Assembly: GCF_028994775.1 (NCBI RefSeq)
Contig: NZ_JAJQMN010000003.1
Span: 62,001 to 126,000, forward strand
DNA: 64,000 nt
From: Promicromonospora iranensis
GTDB lineage: Bacteria > Actinomycetota > Actinomycetes > Actinomycetales > Cellulomonadaceae
Direction: 5' to 3'
Shown piece after piece: positions 17,126-27,395 of this stretch (its first letter is position 1; every line of letters begins with the position of its first letter). Below the pieces are notes generated by a model. It ran no database searches, was not told where the DNA came from, and worked only from the letters and a program-made list of their open reading frames with translations. The position numbers and the translations under genes were made by a program.

Positions 17126-17916
17126 GCAGCGGTACGGCCGGCCTGCGAAGACTTGCCCCGGCGCGGACACACTCGCTCGACAGACCATAGAATCCCAGAC
17201 TGCCAGAACCGGCCGCCCGAAGTAACAGCAACCCAGGTCGCTCGGAAGCGCGAGCGGCTCAGCGGTGAACCGACGCATCCGTAGGCTATGAACCAGAAGC
17301 GAAGTACTTCTCCGTGTGATCTCCGGGTGGTGATCGTCCGACCTGGTCAAACCCATTCTGGCTGGTCAGAGCTCCGGACGCATCGCCGGGCTCCCGTATC
17401 CAGACGTCGCTGGACGTCCCTCAGCGTACCAAAACGTGCCATAAGCGTGCCGCGATCACCCCCTTCGGGGCCGACGCCCGGAACGTGGCACGGTTCAGCT
17501 CTCTGACCTGCTCGAACACGTGGGAACGTGGCACGAATTGGCAGCTGACCTGGGACTTCACTACACATCAGGCTGCGGGCGACTGCTCCGGCGGGCTCAC
17601 CACGCTTGGCTCAAGAGCGCGAGGAGCGGGGCCTCCCTACCGCAGCAGGGATGGGCGATGTCGATCGACCGCCTATCGTTGGCGCCGGTGGTGGGCGCAA
17701 CCACGCCAGATGATTTCCGGTTGCCGCCCACGAAAGGCCGTCCCCCTCTCGGGAGACGGCCTTTCACGTGCACTCCAGCTGCGGCGCTAGCGCGAGGCGC
17801 AACGGCGCCACTGCTCCCACAGCAGGTTAGGCACCAAATCCTCGATCACGAGCCCGCAGCCTGCCCCGAACCGGCAGGTCAGGCATAGCGGACACGCCGA
17901 CCGTTCTAAGCGAGGT
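17126..17916. other. Intergenic, one terminator-like hairpin
   Basis: No gene recognised on either strand. The clear structure is the hairpin at 17733-17764. Confidence 0.45.
17733..17764. terminator. Hairpin, AAAGGCCGTC with 12-base loop
   Basis: Perfect 10-bp stem (AAAGGCCGTC and its complement), ending in TTT on either strand. It lies 152 bases beyond the 3' end of the minus-strand gene at 17917-18942 and could act as a terminator in either direction. Confidence 0.6.
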
Positions 17917-18942
17917 CTAAGAAGGATTTGACTCTAGGTAGGCAAGGATGCGGTGCATCGCACGGATCGCCTGTATGGCGTCGGGCTGCTCAACTCGTGT
18001 GTCACCCTCATGGACGGCGACATGGCGCTTCCCGTACAGAGCATCACCCGCAGTCGTGACATCAGCGGGAGCGTCATCAAGCCGACGCTTCACATCGGGC
18101 CCACGTCCGCCACACGCCGTCTCGACAGCGAGCCGCGCGGAGAGCACGGCCTCCCGATAGCGGCTCCTGTCGAAGTGCGACTGCGCAGTGCGCGCGTGCG
18201 CCTCGGGCGCGGACTCTTCTATCAGCACGCGGAATGCATCCCGGTACGCAGTGTCGGGTGTCGGACCAAGCAAGTAGGTAAGTTCGGCACCGTCTTTGAA
18301 GAGCGCCACGTCGTATGAGTCTGTAGCCGCGCCTCCGGAAACCAGCACGTAGTCGTCGAAGCCATCCTTCTCATAGAGGTTCGCCATGTGTGTATTGGCG
18401 CCTGTGAATTGCGGGCTATTGAGGAATGTCAGCAGGTGGTCCTGGTTCTTGCCGTACATCTCGATCTTCCGGCCGGTGACCTTCTGCCGAAGACGCAGGC
18501 CAAGGGCCCCATCCTCGGTGGAGTATTCCTCGATGTATGCCCACACAGAGGTCGGAGGGGATGCGACGTCCGCCGTGACGATGTGGACCTTCACCGAGAA
18601 TCTCTCAAACGCCACAGCAATCTCTTGATCGCTTTGCCTCACGATCGGCGCAGAGATGGCGATGTGCTCCGCACGACTCCGCGGCTCAACGAGGCCGCCT
18701 CCATGCGCGTAGCAGTCCTGCAACAGGTTCGACAGCGGCGCGATTGACCTGAACGTCTGCTTGTCCGTCAGAACCCGCACGAGCCGTTTGGTCGACTTCT
18801 CACGAAGGCGGAGATCAGGGATGCCGACCGCATTCTCGAACCGCTCGATGTAGCACTTGACGACGCCGGAACTCTGGACGCTACGAGCAGTCACCTTCGC
18901 TGCCCGAGCAGCGCGTCGCGCCTTCGAGCTTGATGGGCTCAT
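17917..18942 (-). CDS. Uncharacterised protein with C-terminal HEPN-like domain
   Basis: 341 residues. The first two thirds match nothing I recognise (TGRKIEMYGKNQDHLLTFLN). The C-terminal helical part (SRYREAVLSARLAVETACG) ends in GKRHVAVHEGDTR at about residue 306, which fits the Rx4H signature of HEPN domains, many of which are RNases in conflict systems. A second helix (IQAIRAMHRILAYLES) follows, as in HEPN folds. It is one of several HEPN candidates in the island. Confidence 0.65.
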   Translation of the reverse strand: MSPSSSKARRAARAAKVTARSVQSSGVVKCYIERFENAVGIPDLRLREKSTKRLVRVLTDKQTFRSIAPLSNLLQDCYAHGGGLVEPRSRAEHIAISAPIVRQSDQEIAVAFERFSVKVHIVTADVASPPTSVWAYIEEYSTEDGALGLRLRQKVTGRKIEMYGKNQDHLLTFLNSPQFTGANTHMANLYEKDGFDDYVLVSGGAATDSYDVALFKDGAELTYLLGPTPDTAYRDAFRVLIEESAPEAHARTAQSHFDRSRYREAVLSARLAVETACGGRGPDVKRRLDDAPADVTTAGDALYGKRHVAVHEGDTRVEQPDAIQAIRAMHRILAYLESNPS

Positions 18943-19221
18943 CCCAGTGCCTCAGCTTTCGGCTTGGTGGTCAGGATGATCCGCAGGCTATCTGAGAACG
19001 GGCGCTGGCACTTGCCCGGCATACCAAGCACGAGTCCTCGCGCGCCACCCCGCTGAACTCACTCGACGCTGGACATCCCGGGACTGCTGCGCACATGCGG
19101 CGTCGGCCACGCACACCGCTCCCTGAGCAACGCCGACCTGGCGCGGACCCACTACCTGCTCATCCCATTCCTGACCGCGCAGGTGGGTGGGCTGAGGATG
19201 GCGGCGTAACTTGTCGAGGTC
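18943..19221. promoter_or_regulatory. Divergent intergenic region
   Basis: 279 bases between the minus-strand HEPN-like gene and the plus-strand gene at 19222, so it should hold both promoters. No operator or repeat stands out. Confidence 0.35.
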
Positions 19222-20433
19222 ATGCCCGGCGCGTGCAGCCAAGGCCAGCAGGTCATCAGCCAGCACGACGAAAAGCCAGAACTCGGGCGCCTTCAGGTCG
19301 ACTCGGCTTGTCTGTCGGTGGCGGATGGTTGGATATGGGATATGCCCGTTTACGCCGACCAGATCCGCCCGGCCAAGCTCGTCCTCGCCGCTCTGTCGAC
19401 GATGGTCCTGGAAGACCTCGGCCCGCAGGGCGGCATCTCCTGGTGGAGGGACCTGGACGCACCGCGATCCATCCTCATCGCGGACTACTTGGTCGGCCTG
19501 ACACACTCCACCGCATCGAACCTCGAGCAAACCGTCATGCACCGCGACAAGCTCAAGTCCGCGTGGACCACTGAAGGCATGAGGCTCGGCGCACGGATTC
19601 GAGCCGGTCAGGGAAAGCCCGAGATGCTCAGCCAGTTGACTGACCAGGACCAGAACCGATCGGTCGAAATTGATGCGCACCTGTCCGGTTTCTTTCGTGC
19701 AACCGGTAGCGTGCTAGACACACTTGTCGGACTCATCGTCGGCACGGCCGGGCTGGCCACACCACTTGTGCGCGCCGACTGGGCCATAGTCCGCAAGAGC
19801 GCCGACGAGAAGAAGGTCAAGACCTTCCTCACGGGCACCGACGGCGGGCGCAGGGCTCAGCTCGACCTCTTGGAGAGGGTTCGTGTTCTTGCGGCCGATG
19901 GTGGCGATTGGCTCGACTGGACGCTTGATTTCCGGAACACCCAGGTCCACCGAGCCACCCGGACAACGCTCATGATGCGCGACCCCAAACGCGCAACGGG
20001 CATCGTGAACCCGCTGCCCCGCCACCCAGCTCAGACCGAAGGTGAGAGCCTCGCCATCACCTATTCGCGGGCAATAGAAGAGGCCATGCTGACCGAAGAT
20101 GCCCTCGATACGCTCAACTTCATTTTCCACCACCTGCACGAACTCACCGTCCAGGTGACCAGGCTCTGCGTCAACGTCTGGCAGACCCGCCGCGACGACC
20201 CCGTACTCATCGCTCAACCTTCCAAGCAGTGGCCGAAGCTGCTTCAAGGAGACCAGCGACACTTCGCAGGAGCGGTACCGGATGGACGACTCCCTCGCGG
20301 AAACACGATGCTGGTCGGCCCGGAGGGAGCCATGCGCCTGCAGAGGGGTCTCTTCCTCGACGAGCACCGCCGCACGTGGCAGCGGTGGCTTAACGAGGAT
20401 GCTGAAGAGTCGCAGGCTTCGTCACCGAAGTAG
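19222..20433 (+). CDS. Uncharacterised protein with HEPN-like motif
   Basis: 403 residues, mainly helical and soluble. Around residue 238 it has WLDWTLDFRNTQVHRATR, an RNxxxH-type motif as in HEPN RNases. The N-terminal half (LVGLTHSTASNLEQTVMH) and the C-terminal segment are not recognised. The ATG at 19222 was taken; a later ATG near 19339 is possible. Function unknown; association with the neighbouring HEPN-like gene suggests defence or RNA metabolism. Confidence 0.6.
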   Translation: MPGACSQGQQVISQHDEKPELGRLQVDSACLSVADGWIWDMPVYADQIRPAKLVLAALSTMVLEDLGPQGGISWWRDLDAPRSILIADYLVGLTHSTASNLEQTVMHRDKLKSAWTTEGMRLGARIRAGQGKPEMLSQLTDQDQNRSVEIDAHLSGFFRATGSVLDTLVGLIVGTAGLATPLVRADWAIVRKSADEKKVKTFLTGTDGGRRAQLDLLERVRVLAADGGDWLDWTLDFRNTQVHRATRTTLMMRDPKRATGIVNPLPRHPAQTEGESLAITYSRAIEEAMLTEDALDTLNFIFHHLHELTVQVTRLCVNVWQTRRDDPVLIAQPSKQWPKLLQGDQRHFAGAVPDGRLPRGNTMLVGPEGAMRLQRGLFLDEHRRTWQRWLNEDAEESQASSPK

Positions 20434-20766
20434 GAGTTACACACTGGTCGATGTCTTCGACCAGGCGGGCCAGCCGCGAGGTTTTCGATGCCACCTCTAA
20501 CGACGCAGTGTCGTCCTGACCGGAATCCTGGGTGCCGTCGGCTATGGTCGCCAGCCCCGCGCCGTGCCATTCACGGAAGCTGTCTGGACCGTCGACGACG
20601 CCGACATCCCGCGGTGCCCGAGGTCGAGGCCCCCGCCGAGTCCGCGGTATATATCGGGACACCGATGCATGATGCCCACTCCTTGCGTTCCGGGTACACC
20701 GCTGGACTTGCACGTGCGGTTGCTGCAGGCGCATCCGCTTCACACAGCGCGCAGAAAAGCATTGAA
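20434..20766. other. Intergenic, no recognised feature
   Basis: Lies between two convergent genes. No gene, clear terminator or repeat was seen. Confidence 0.35.
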
Positions 20767-21384
20767 TCACTCGGGCCCGGGCGCGATGCCGTAGAGCGGA
20801 TCCATTCGCACCAAACGCATCACGAGGGGTTCATATCCGCGCACCACAACGCGCCCCAATGCCTTCAATGTCCACACGAGGATGAGGCGGTCCTTCGACT
20901 CGTAGACGCGCCTCAATCGCTCAGGCGTGTCCTTGCTCATCCCAACATGCACGCCGCCCTCATCGTGGGCGACATGACGCACCAGCCATTTCAGAGTGAT
21001 CTCCGGTGAACCCAACGAGAACAGTGGTGTCCCGAGCAGATCGTGGTGCGATCCTCGACGTGTCCACGACTCGTCGATCAACTTTTCGGCCTCATCACCG
21101 AGGTTGAGCGCTGTCACGGCCACGGGGTCCAGCTCCCACTGCAAACTCCCGGACGCCCTGACCTCGTGCCCGTATGCGACGAACCACCGGAACTCTGGAG
21201 AGAATCCCACGAGCTTCGCCGCCCTTGGCCCCAGGGGTGAGCTGTCGGTCAAGAGCCGCCGAAGCAAACCTGCGGCCTGCCCCACGTCATACTCGGACGC
21301 GTTGAGCCGTGTGCGCACCCGAAGATCCTCGACAGCGTCAACAAATGCGCGGGTCAGCCGAATCTCTTGGTAGGTCGCGACCAT
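20767..21384 (-). CDS. Hypothetical protein
   Basis: 205 residues. It contains a conserved-looking block LVRHVAHDEGGVHVGMS at about residues 134-150, rich in His and Gly, but I cannot name the family. No membrane segment. ATG start at 21384. It sits alone among defence-type genes. Confidence 0.6.
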   Translation of the reverse strand: MVATYQEIRLTRAFVDAVEDLRVRTRLNASEYDVGQAAGLLRRLLTDSSPLGPRAAKLVGFSPEFRWFVAYGHEVRASGSLQWELDPVAVTALNLGDEAEKLIDESWTRRGSHHDLLGTPLFSLGSPEITLKWLVRHVAHDEGGVHVGMSKDTPERLRRVYESKDRLILVWTLKALGRVVVRGYEPLVMRLVRMDPLYGIAPGPE

Positions 21385-21882
21385 GACTCAAACTGTCACG
21401 GTTCAGTGCGGATCGGTCCAGGATGAATATCTGCAGCGTCGACCCCAAAGCCATCCGAGCGGATGGCGATCCAGAGCTTCGCAGCACCCGGCATACCAAC
21501 GAGAACCCCGTCATCGGTGCCGCGGTCCTCGTACAGGATCGAGAAGAGTGGCCGCTGCCGGAGCGCTTTGGTCCGAAACCAGATAACGAGCTCAACTACC
21601 TACTCGAACCGCCGGCCCCCTGCATGCGGCGCTCGCACACGGGACTCGGTGGGAGACCTCGGCAACTCTCGGAGAAACACCGCTGACCTCGGACTATCCC
21701 GGAATCTGGCGGTTCCTCGTGAGTCGATACTACCGCGGAACTTCGGGGAAACTCGTGGGTTCTCGGTCTCTCAAGTGGTGAGTTTCTGGTGAGCACCGGC
21801 CAGTTCGCGGCCTTGGACCTCCTCCTTGCACCCTATGGATGTCGCACCGCGCCCCGGGAGCCCGGGAAGCCACGGCGGTACC
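21385..21882. other. Intergenic, no recognised feature
   Basis: Short overlapping frames only. It separates the hypothetical gene from the frameshifted nuclease gene, both on the minus strand. Confidence 0.35.
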
Positions 21883-23629
21883 TCAGATCGTCTCGCGGCT
21901 CACTTCGATGGCATGGACCTGGCCAAGAGCGGGATGCTCGTCCACGCCGACGGCATTCCAAGAAACAGGCACGGCTGGACCACTCGTGTCTTCTTCCGTG
22001 AGCCTGGTCAGTCTCCACGGTTCGTGCGGCGCAGGAGCGAGTACGGCCAGCTCGCCGTCGATGTTGTCCGACTCCAGCAGTCGCAGAAGGTGGCCCGGCT
22101 CGGCGAACCCCACGCGTGGTGAGACGAGCTGAGCCGGACCGACATCGACGCGCCAGCCGCAGATACTCAGCTCGAATTCTTCCTGCAGGATCTGCATGGG
22201 GTTCTGCGTGGCGATGAAACGCCCCATGTCAGCTGGCAAGCTGCCGTCCTCGCTGATCCGCAGCGAGACCCTCAACCACTCCGGGACCAGGACACAGGCG
22301 CCTTCGATCACCAGGCGGGCCAGGCGCGCCTGAACCCGGTCGTACGTCGTGTACGAGGCCGGCATGCGCTTGCGCACTCCCAGGTGCCTTTCGATGGCAG
22401 CGAGGTCTTCGACGAACTGATCGATCGCCTCAAGCGCATCTTCGTCGGGGTCCTCGAATCGGTCGATGGTGAACGCCGCGGCGACCTCACCATCACGTCG
22501 AATGACGACTTCCCCGGCGTCGCGGCAGATCGACCTTCGCAGTCGCAGCGCCTCGACGGCGTCGGACACCATCAGGCCGTCCACGCTCAGATGGACTTCA
22601 GCACCGCCCGGTTCTCCGGCACGGCGCGGAAGCAGATAGCGGATCGTGAGCCCGCCGTAGAAAGTCAACTCCAGGGTCCCGCCTTCGAAACCGCCGCCGA
22701 CGTGGGTCACGACCCCGTCGTGCTCTCCGAGCACACCGTTTGCGGCTCGCAGCTCGATCGAGAACCGGTCCTCGGGCCGCGGGCGCTTCGTCGCCGCGAG
22801 AGCCAGCATCCTCGGGCCGCCGATGCTGAAGAACTCGGGCCCGGTCACCTTTGAGACCACGACCGGGACCTGGACGGGCTCGCCCACGCCATACCCGATC
22901 GACCGCCGAAAGGCCGCCCGGTCCTCCTCCGAGGCTGTCTCGGGGTCGAGGGAGAACGTAGCGACGATCGGGCTCTTCTCGGGCGCATCCGGGGACTTCG
23001 GCCGGAGCGTCATCGTCGTAACGCCGTTCTCGATGCGAAAGTCTGGTGCCCAGTACAGGTCCATGTCGGCGCCGCGAGCTGCCAGCAGCCGGACGCGCTC
23101 GGCGAGGTCGTCCGCGTCCTTGATGACCGCCGTCGTCACCTGGTACTCGCCGGCTGCGTCGAGGACCGTGTCACGTTCGAGATAACGCCGCACGTCGTCG
23201 TGCTCAGCAAGCAGTACATCCAGGCCGACTTGATCGAGAATCTCGATCAGCGGCCCTGTCTCACCGCCCAACCCCTCGACGAACGACCTGTCCCCCGGTG
23301 TCAGCTTGCAGGGCACGACCAAGACCCATCGCTGGGGGCGGTGGCGCGCTGCCTGGTCGAAGGAATCGCGGATGTGCCGCTTCCTGCTCGACACCCCCAG
23401 CCCGCGGTCCGGGTAGTACTTGAACTGGTAGATCGTCAGCTCCCCCAGCGCCGTCGTGACCTGGAAGTCGATCCCAGCGTCACCACCGCGGCAATCGGGC
23501 GAGAGCGCAGTCGCTCCAGGCTGCGCCCCACTTCGCCCAAAGAAGCCTCTCGACAGCCATGTCGAACCGCCCTTGGCCTACCCGCCGCCAGTCGATCACG
23601 AGCACGACGCTACCCGCGGTGACTGACAC
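21883..23629 (-). pseudogene. Large PD-(D/E)XK-type protein with an N-terminal frameshift
   Basis: The long frame (503 codons from a GTG at 23394) has no good start because it begins inside a domain. Reading upstream in the same frame gives SPDCRGGDAGIDFQV and TIYQFKYYPDRGLGV, the GxD...QxK core of Mrr/DUF4297-like restriction folds. The N-terminus (VIDWRRVGQGRFDMAVERLL, then WAKWGAAWSDC) lies in another frame, starting near a GTG at 23629. The break is close to 23500-23508. The rest has beta-rich segments (THVGGGFEGGTLELTFYGGL). Probably a recently inactivated defence protein, unless recoding occurs. Confidence 0.7.
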
Positions 23630-23946
23630 GACAGGCCCTGGCGTCCCACCATCAGGAATCTCGGCGCCGCAGAGCTAGCTTGCGGCGCAGATCGGCGTGA
23701 CTGCTGACCGGCGACGTCGAACTTCGGGTGTGGAGATCGGTTGCGATCGACGGGCAGAATTGCCTCTTCGGTCCGAATGAGGTCGCCCTCCGACCACGTG
23801 ATCGATCTGCGGATCGATCGGTTGCCGTCGCCCTTCTTGCGTGGACGTGCACCTGTGCTGTGCCGGTCGTTCGCGAGCTTGCGTCTGGCCCGCGCCCGCA
23901 GGACGTCGAGACGAGGAATGTTCAACCCATCAACGATCGGAGCGCA
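23630..23946. promoter_or_regulatory. Divergent regulatory region with two dyads
   Basis: Lies between the start of the frameshifted nuclease gene (minus) and the HEPN-type gene (plus). It holds an 8-bp hairpin (GCGCCGCA at 23664-23671, complement at 23681-23688) and GATCGATC-TGCG-GATCGATC at 23800-23819. Both could be operators. The frame of the plus-strand gene is open back to 23728. Confidence 0.45.
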
Positions 23947-25851
23947 ATGTTCAGGGACTACAAGGTCAGCAGCCACTGGGCGGACGACGACCCCGCGTGG
24001 ATCAAGTCCCTCGTTTCCTCGCTCGACCGGCGCCACGGTGCCAGCAGCATCATGCCCCTCACGAGTGTCGTGGACGAGATAGCCGCCTGGGTCGACATGG
24101 CGAGCGGCGAGGAAGCGTGGGCCAAGCGCACCAACCACGGATACCTGCGTCTTGAACTCGACAGGTCGACCGGCGCGCTCGGTGCGGCTGTCCGCGCGGT
24201 GGTCTCGGCACCCCTGTCGCGGTTCGAGGCCGCCTTCACGCGGTTGGTAAACAGCCCGAGGACTGTGCTCGTTCATGCGCCAGGTTCACGTACCGATGCA
24301 GTGTGGACGGACCTGGCCAGCAGCGCGAAGGACCTCTTGACCACGCTCGAGGCCGACGGTGCGACCACTGCCAGCTGGGACGACCTCGTGACCGCAGCAC
24401 GCGACCGCTCACTGTCGGCGCGCCAGTACCGGCCGATTGCAGACCTTCTGTTCGACCAACTGCAGCGACGCGGACACGACTCCGAGTCGATCTTCAACAC
24501 TCTCGCCTCCCTGGTCGCCTACGGGCCGGAAGCAGAGGAAAGCCCGCTTCACCATCTGGATGTCCCGACCGAAGACCGGATCGCACGGGCACGTGTCACG
24601 GTGAGCAGCCCGGCGGAGGTCGAACCGACCGTGGTGTGGCTCGGGTACCAGGGTCATGCCTGGCTGACCCTCAGTGCTGGACGCGTGTCATTCATGGATG
24701 CGCAGTGGCACGTCCCGAACGCACGGCCGGATGGCCAAGGCTTCGACCACAAACCTGAGCTGTGGGATCTGGTGAAGGACGGCTACCAGTTCAAGGTGGC
24801 GAAACTGGTCGACGAGGAGTCCGACGTAGACCTCCTGGTGCGCGTTGACCTCGGAGAGACAACGGCGGCCGGCGCGGTGAAGCGTGCCACCGACATGGTC
24901 GAGACGATCCTGAACGTCTCGATCCACAGTTTCGGCGGTATTCACCCCGACCTGGTTCAGCACGCCGTCCTGCGGTCCGGCCGCCAAGCAGCGTGGGGTT
25001 CCGTAATCTCGCGTCGGGAGACCGGCTTCCCAAACGACAGCTACGGTGCACACCTGACCGGCGAAGCGGTCGAGAGGCACGGGCCGCGCATCGCACAAGC
25101 CCTTAGCCGGGACGAACTCCCCCGCTACCTAGCCGCCGCGATCGAGGTACAGGTGATCGCCGACCATCCCTTCAGCCGCGACATGGCCCTCCGCAAGCCG
25201 TCCGAGGCCGACATCCGAAGCATCGTCCCGCTCGCCGACCGGGTGGTGCAGCACGTCGCAGCACACGCCGCCATGAGTCCTGACGACGCCTTCACGGAGC
25301 TGCGGCAGCACTGGCCGCACACCAGATGGACCGTAGACGTGCAGAACGCGGTCGGCATGTGTCTCCTCGGTGGAAGCACACAGCCACAACTGACACAAGA
25401 CCTCAGCAGGGACTGGTTCGCGACAAGCCCGTCACGCCCCTGGGTTCTCTTCGTCGCCGACCGCACCGGCCAACTGCTCTCGGTCTGCCAGGTGGAACAC
25501 GAACGAGCGTGGATCACCCGGATGCTGCGCAGCGTCACGGACGCCGCCGTCTACGCCGAACTCGTCCAGGAATACACGGCTGAGGCCGAGATGCTGGAAG
25601 GGAGGCGAAAGCGAGTGCGCAACGGCTTGGTCCATGGCAATCCCACGAGCTTCGCGATGGTGAAGTCCGTCCGGGAATACGCCAGCTTCCTCAGCAGCAG
25701 CGCACTCTGGCGGGGGCTGGAGTCCTACATCGAGGTGATCGACCCTCGCACCGCCCTGACCTCGCTAACTCCGGAAGCCGCCGCGATGCGATCTGGTCAG
25801 GATGCCGCCACGTATTGGCGCAACCGGATAGCCAGCCAGCCCTCCTCCTGA
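23947..25851 (+). CDS. Large uncharacterised protein with C-terminal HEPN motif (Apea-like)
   Basis: 634 residues from the ATG at 23947 (MFRDYKVSSHWADDDPAWIK); the frame is open upstream to 23728 but those residues look non-coding. The C-terminal helical domain has RRKRVRNGLVHGNPTS at about residues 555-570, the RNxxxH active-site motif of HEPN RNases, as in Apea-like abortive infection proteins. No ATPase motif. It is divergent from the frameshifted nuclease gene and may have been its partner. Confidence 0.7.
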   Translation: MFRDYKVSSHWADDDPAWIKSLVSSLDRRHGASSIMPLTSVVDEIAAWVDMASGEEAWAKRTNHGYLRLELDRSTGALGAAVRAVVSAPLSRFEAAFTRLVNSPRTVLVHAPGSRTDAVWTDLASSAKDLLTTLEADGATTASWDDLVTAARDRSLSARQYRPIADLLFDQLQRRGHDSESIFNTLASLVAYGPEAEESPLHHLDVPTEDRIARARVTVSSPAEVEPTVVWLGYQGHAWLTLSAGRVSFMDAQWHVPNARPDGQGFDHKPELWDLVKDGYQFKVAKLVDEESDVDLLVRVDLGETTAAGAVKRATDMVETILNVSIHSFGGIHPDLVQHAVLRSGRQAAWGSVISRRETGFPNDSYGAHLTGEAVERHGPRIAQALSRDELPRYLAAAIEVQVIADHPFSRDMALRKPSEADIRSIVPLADRVVQHVAAHAAMSPDDAFTELRQHWPHTRWTVDVQNAVGMCLLGGSTQPQLTQDLSRDWFATSPSRPWVLFVADRTGQLLSVCQVEHERAWITRMLRSVTDAAVYAELVQEYTAEAEMLEGRRKRVRNGLVHGNPTSFAMVKSVREYASFLSSSALWRGLESYIEVIDPRTALTSLTPEAAAMRSGQDAATYWRNRIASQPSS

Positions 25852-25964
25852 GTCCCGCCCAGCCCAGCCCAGCGTTGCGTTGCGTGATTGGACAGTTTCG
25901 ACCACTCCCCGACCCGTCACCCGAGCCTCGATGACCGCGGTCGCCGGCGGTCCAGCGCGCTGAC

Positions 25965-26951
25965 GTGGGCTACGGGACGTCCAGATCGCCGCACGCGCCT
26001 ACCATCGGTGCTGTGGATCAACTTCAGGACGGTGTGCCTGTGGCTGTGTATCGCCACCTGCCCAGGAGTCCAAGGCTCAAGGACCCTTTGCCTCCAGTCT
26101 ACGAGGGCACCGTGTACCACTACACAAGCCTTGCCGGCGTACACGGGCTCATCGGGTCCAAGGTTGCATGGGCGTCCTCCGTGCAGGACCTGAACGATCC
26201 GAGCGAGCGGCTTTACGGATGGGATGTCATACGTGGGCGCTTCGCCAGCCACCGACCGCCGGGATCATCGCACGCGATCGGCGAGCTGAAGACGATCCTT
26301 GAACAGGCCGATGAGCCGGGCGATTGGTATCCACAAGCGTTCGTCCTCTCAGCTTCCATGGTCGCGGACAGCCTCACCCAGTACCGCCTCTACGGACAAT
26401 GTCAGGTTGCGTTCGCCGGAGGGACCTGGGACGCCAGTCCCCCCAACGGCCACCGACAGCTACGGGATCTTATGGCTGTATGGCGACCGGTCTTGTACGG
26501 TCCCGCCGCCGCGATGGATTACGTCGACCGGATGCTCGCAGCCGCGGCCTCCATCATGGACTCTGTCGCCCCGGAGGATTACACGGACGAGACTCTGGTC
26601 GCGATGTTTGCGCTTGAAGTCCTGGCCCTGCATATCAAGAACCCAGCCTACGAGGACGAGCGCGAGGTGCGCTTGGTCTTCTCTACCGACGACAATCTGA
26701 AGGTACGCGTCGGCGACAATCGGTTGATCACCTACCTCGAAGCACGGCCAGTCCACGATGACGGCCTAAACCACCATGCCGAACCCGAACTCGTGGAAGC
26801 CGTGCGACTAGGCCCGCTCGCGGGTGGCAAACGCAGTGCCGCGGCTATTCGCATCCATCACCAAAACAGCACTGGCGACCCCCGCCGATTCTTTGGAAGC
26901 GATGAGCGAAAACTTGAAGTCGCTTTGAGCGAGACGCCATACCGAGGTTAA
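25965..26951 (+). CDS. DUF2971-family protein
   Basis: 328 residues from the first GTG; a start at one of several GTGs near 26010-26040 is equally possible. Family blocks are GTVYHYTSLAGVHGLI, WASSVQDLNDPSERL, FVLSASMVADSLTQYRLYG and NPAYEDEREVRLVF. DUF2971 proteins are widespread in defence islands and biochemically uncharacterised. It starts 113 bases after the HEPN-type gene on the same strand. Confidence 0.85.
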   Translation: MGYGTSRSPHAPTIGAVDQLQDGVPVAVYRHLPRSPRLKDPLPPVYEGTVYHYTSLAGVHGLIGSKVAWASSVQDLNDPSERLYGWDVIRGRFASHRPPGSSHAIGELKTILEQADEPGDWYPQAFVLSASMVADSLTQYRLYGQCQVAFAGGTWDASPPNGHRQLRDLMAVWRPVLYGPAAAMDYVDRMLAAAASIMDSVAPEDYTDETLVAMFALEVLALHIKNPAYEDEREVRLVFSTDDNLKVRVGDNRLITYLEARPVHDDGLNHHAEPELVEAVRLGPLAGGKRSAAAIRIHHQNSTGDPRRFFGSDERKLEVALSETPYRG

Positions 26952-27395
26952 GCCAGCCAGCCCAGAGACCATCGACTCGTAGGCAAAGCGGCTATGGGGA
27001 TTTGGGCTGGCACACCCACCTGAGTGGACAATGGGTGGACCGAATTACAACCGCAAACCTCTGGACCTAATCGGCCAAGAAATCGACGCCACGATAAGTC
27101 GGTGGGATTCGGGCGGAAGCCCTGAATCACTAGGGCGAACGGCTGCTCGCCGACTACATCGTACCGGATTCCATCGGGTTGGTACCAGACTCATTCGGGC
27201 GCCAAATAGATGGGTGGGTCAAGACCTGAATCTCTCGTGCTACATCCACGCCCGGCGCAGGTGCGCGCTCGGCAGCCCGACGCCCGCAGGCTCTGGGCGA
27301 TCGAGGGCGAGCACCGCGGCGCTCCTGATCGTGCCTATCGTCCTCGTCGCCAAACTGACGATCGCCGAGTCACCGTGAAAGGCAACCCCGACTCC
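26952..27395. other. Intergenic between convergent genes
   Basis: A short frame at 27031-27378 is not convincing and no hairpin terminator stands out. Confidence 0.35.
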
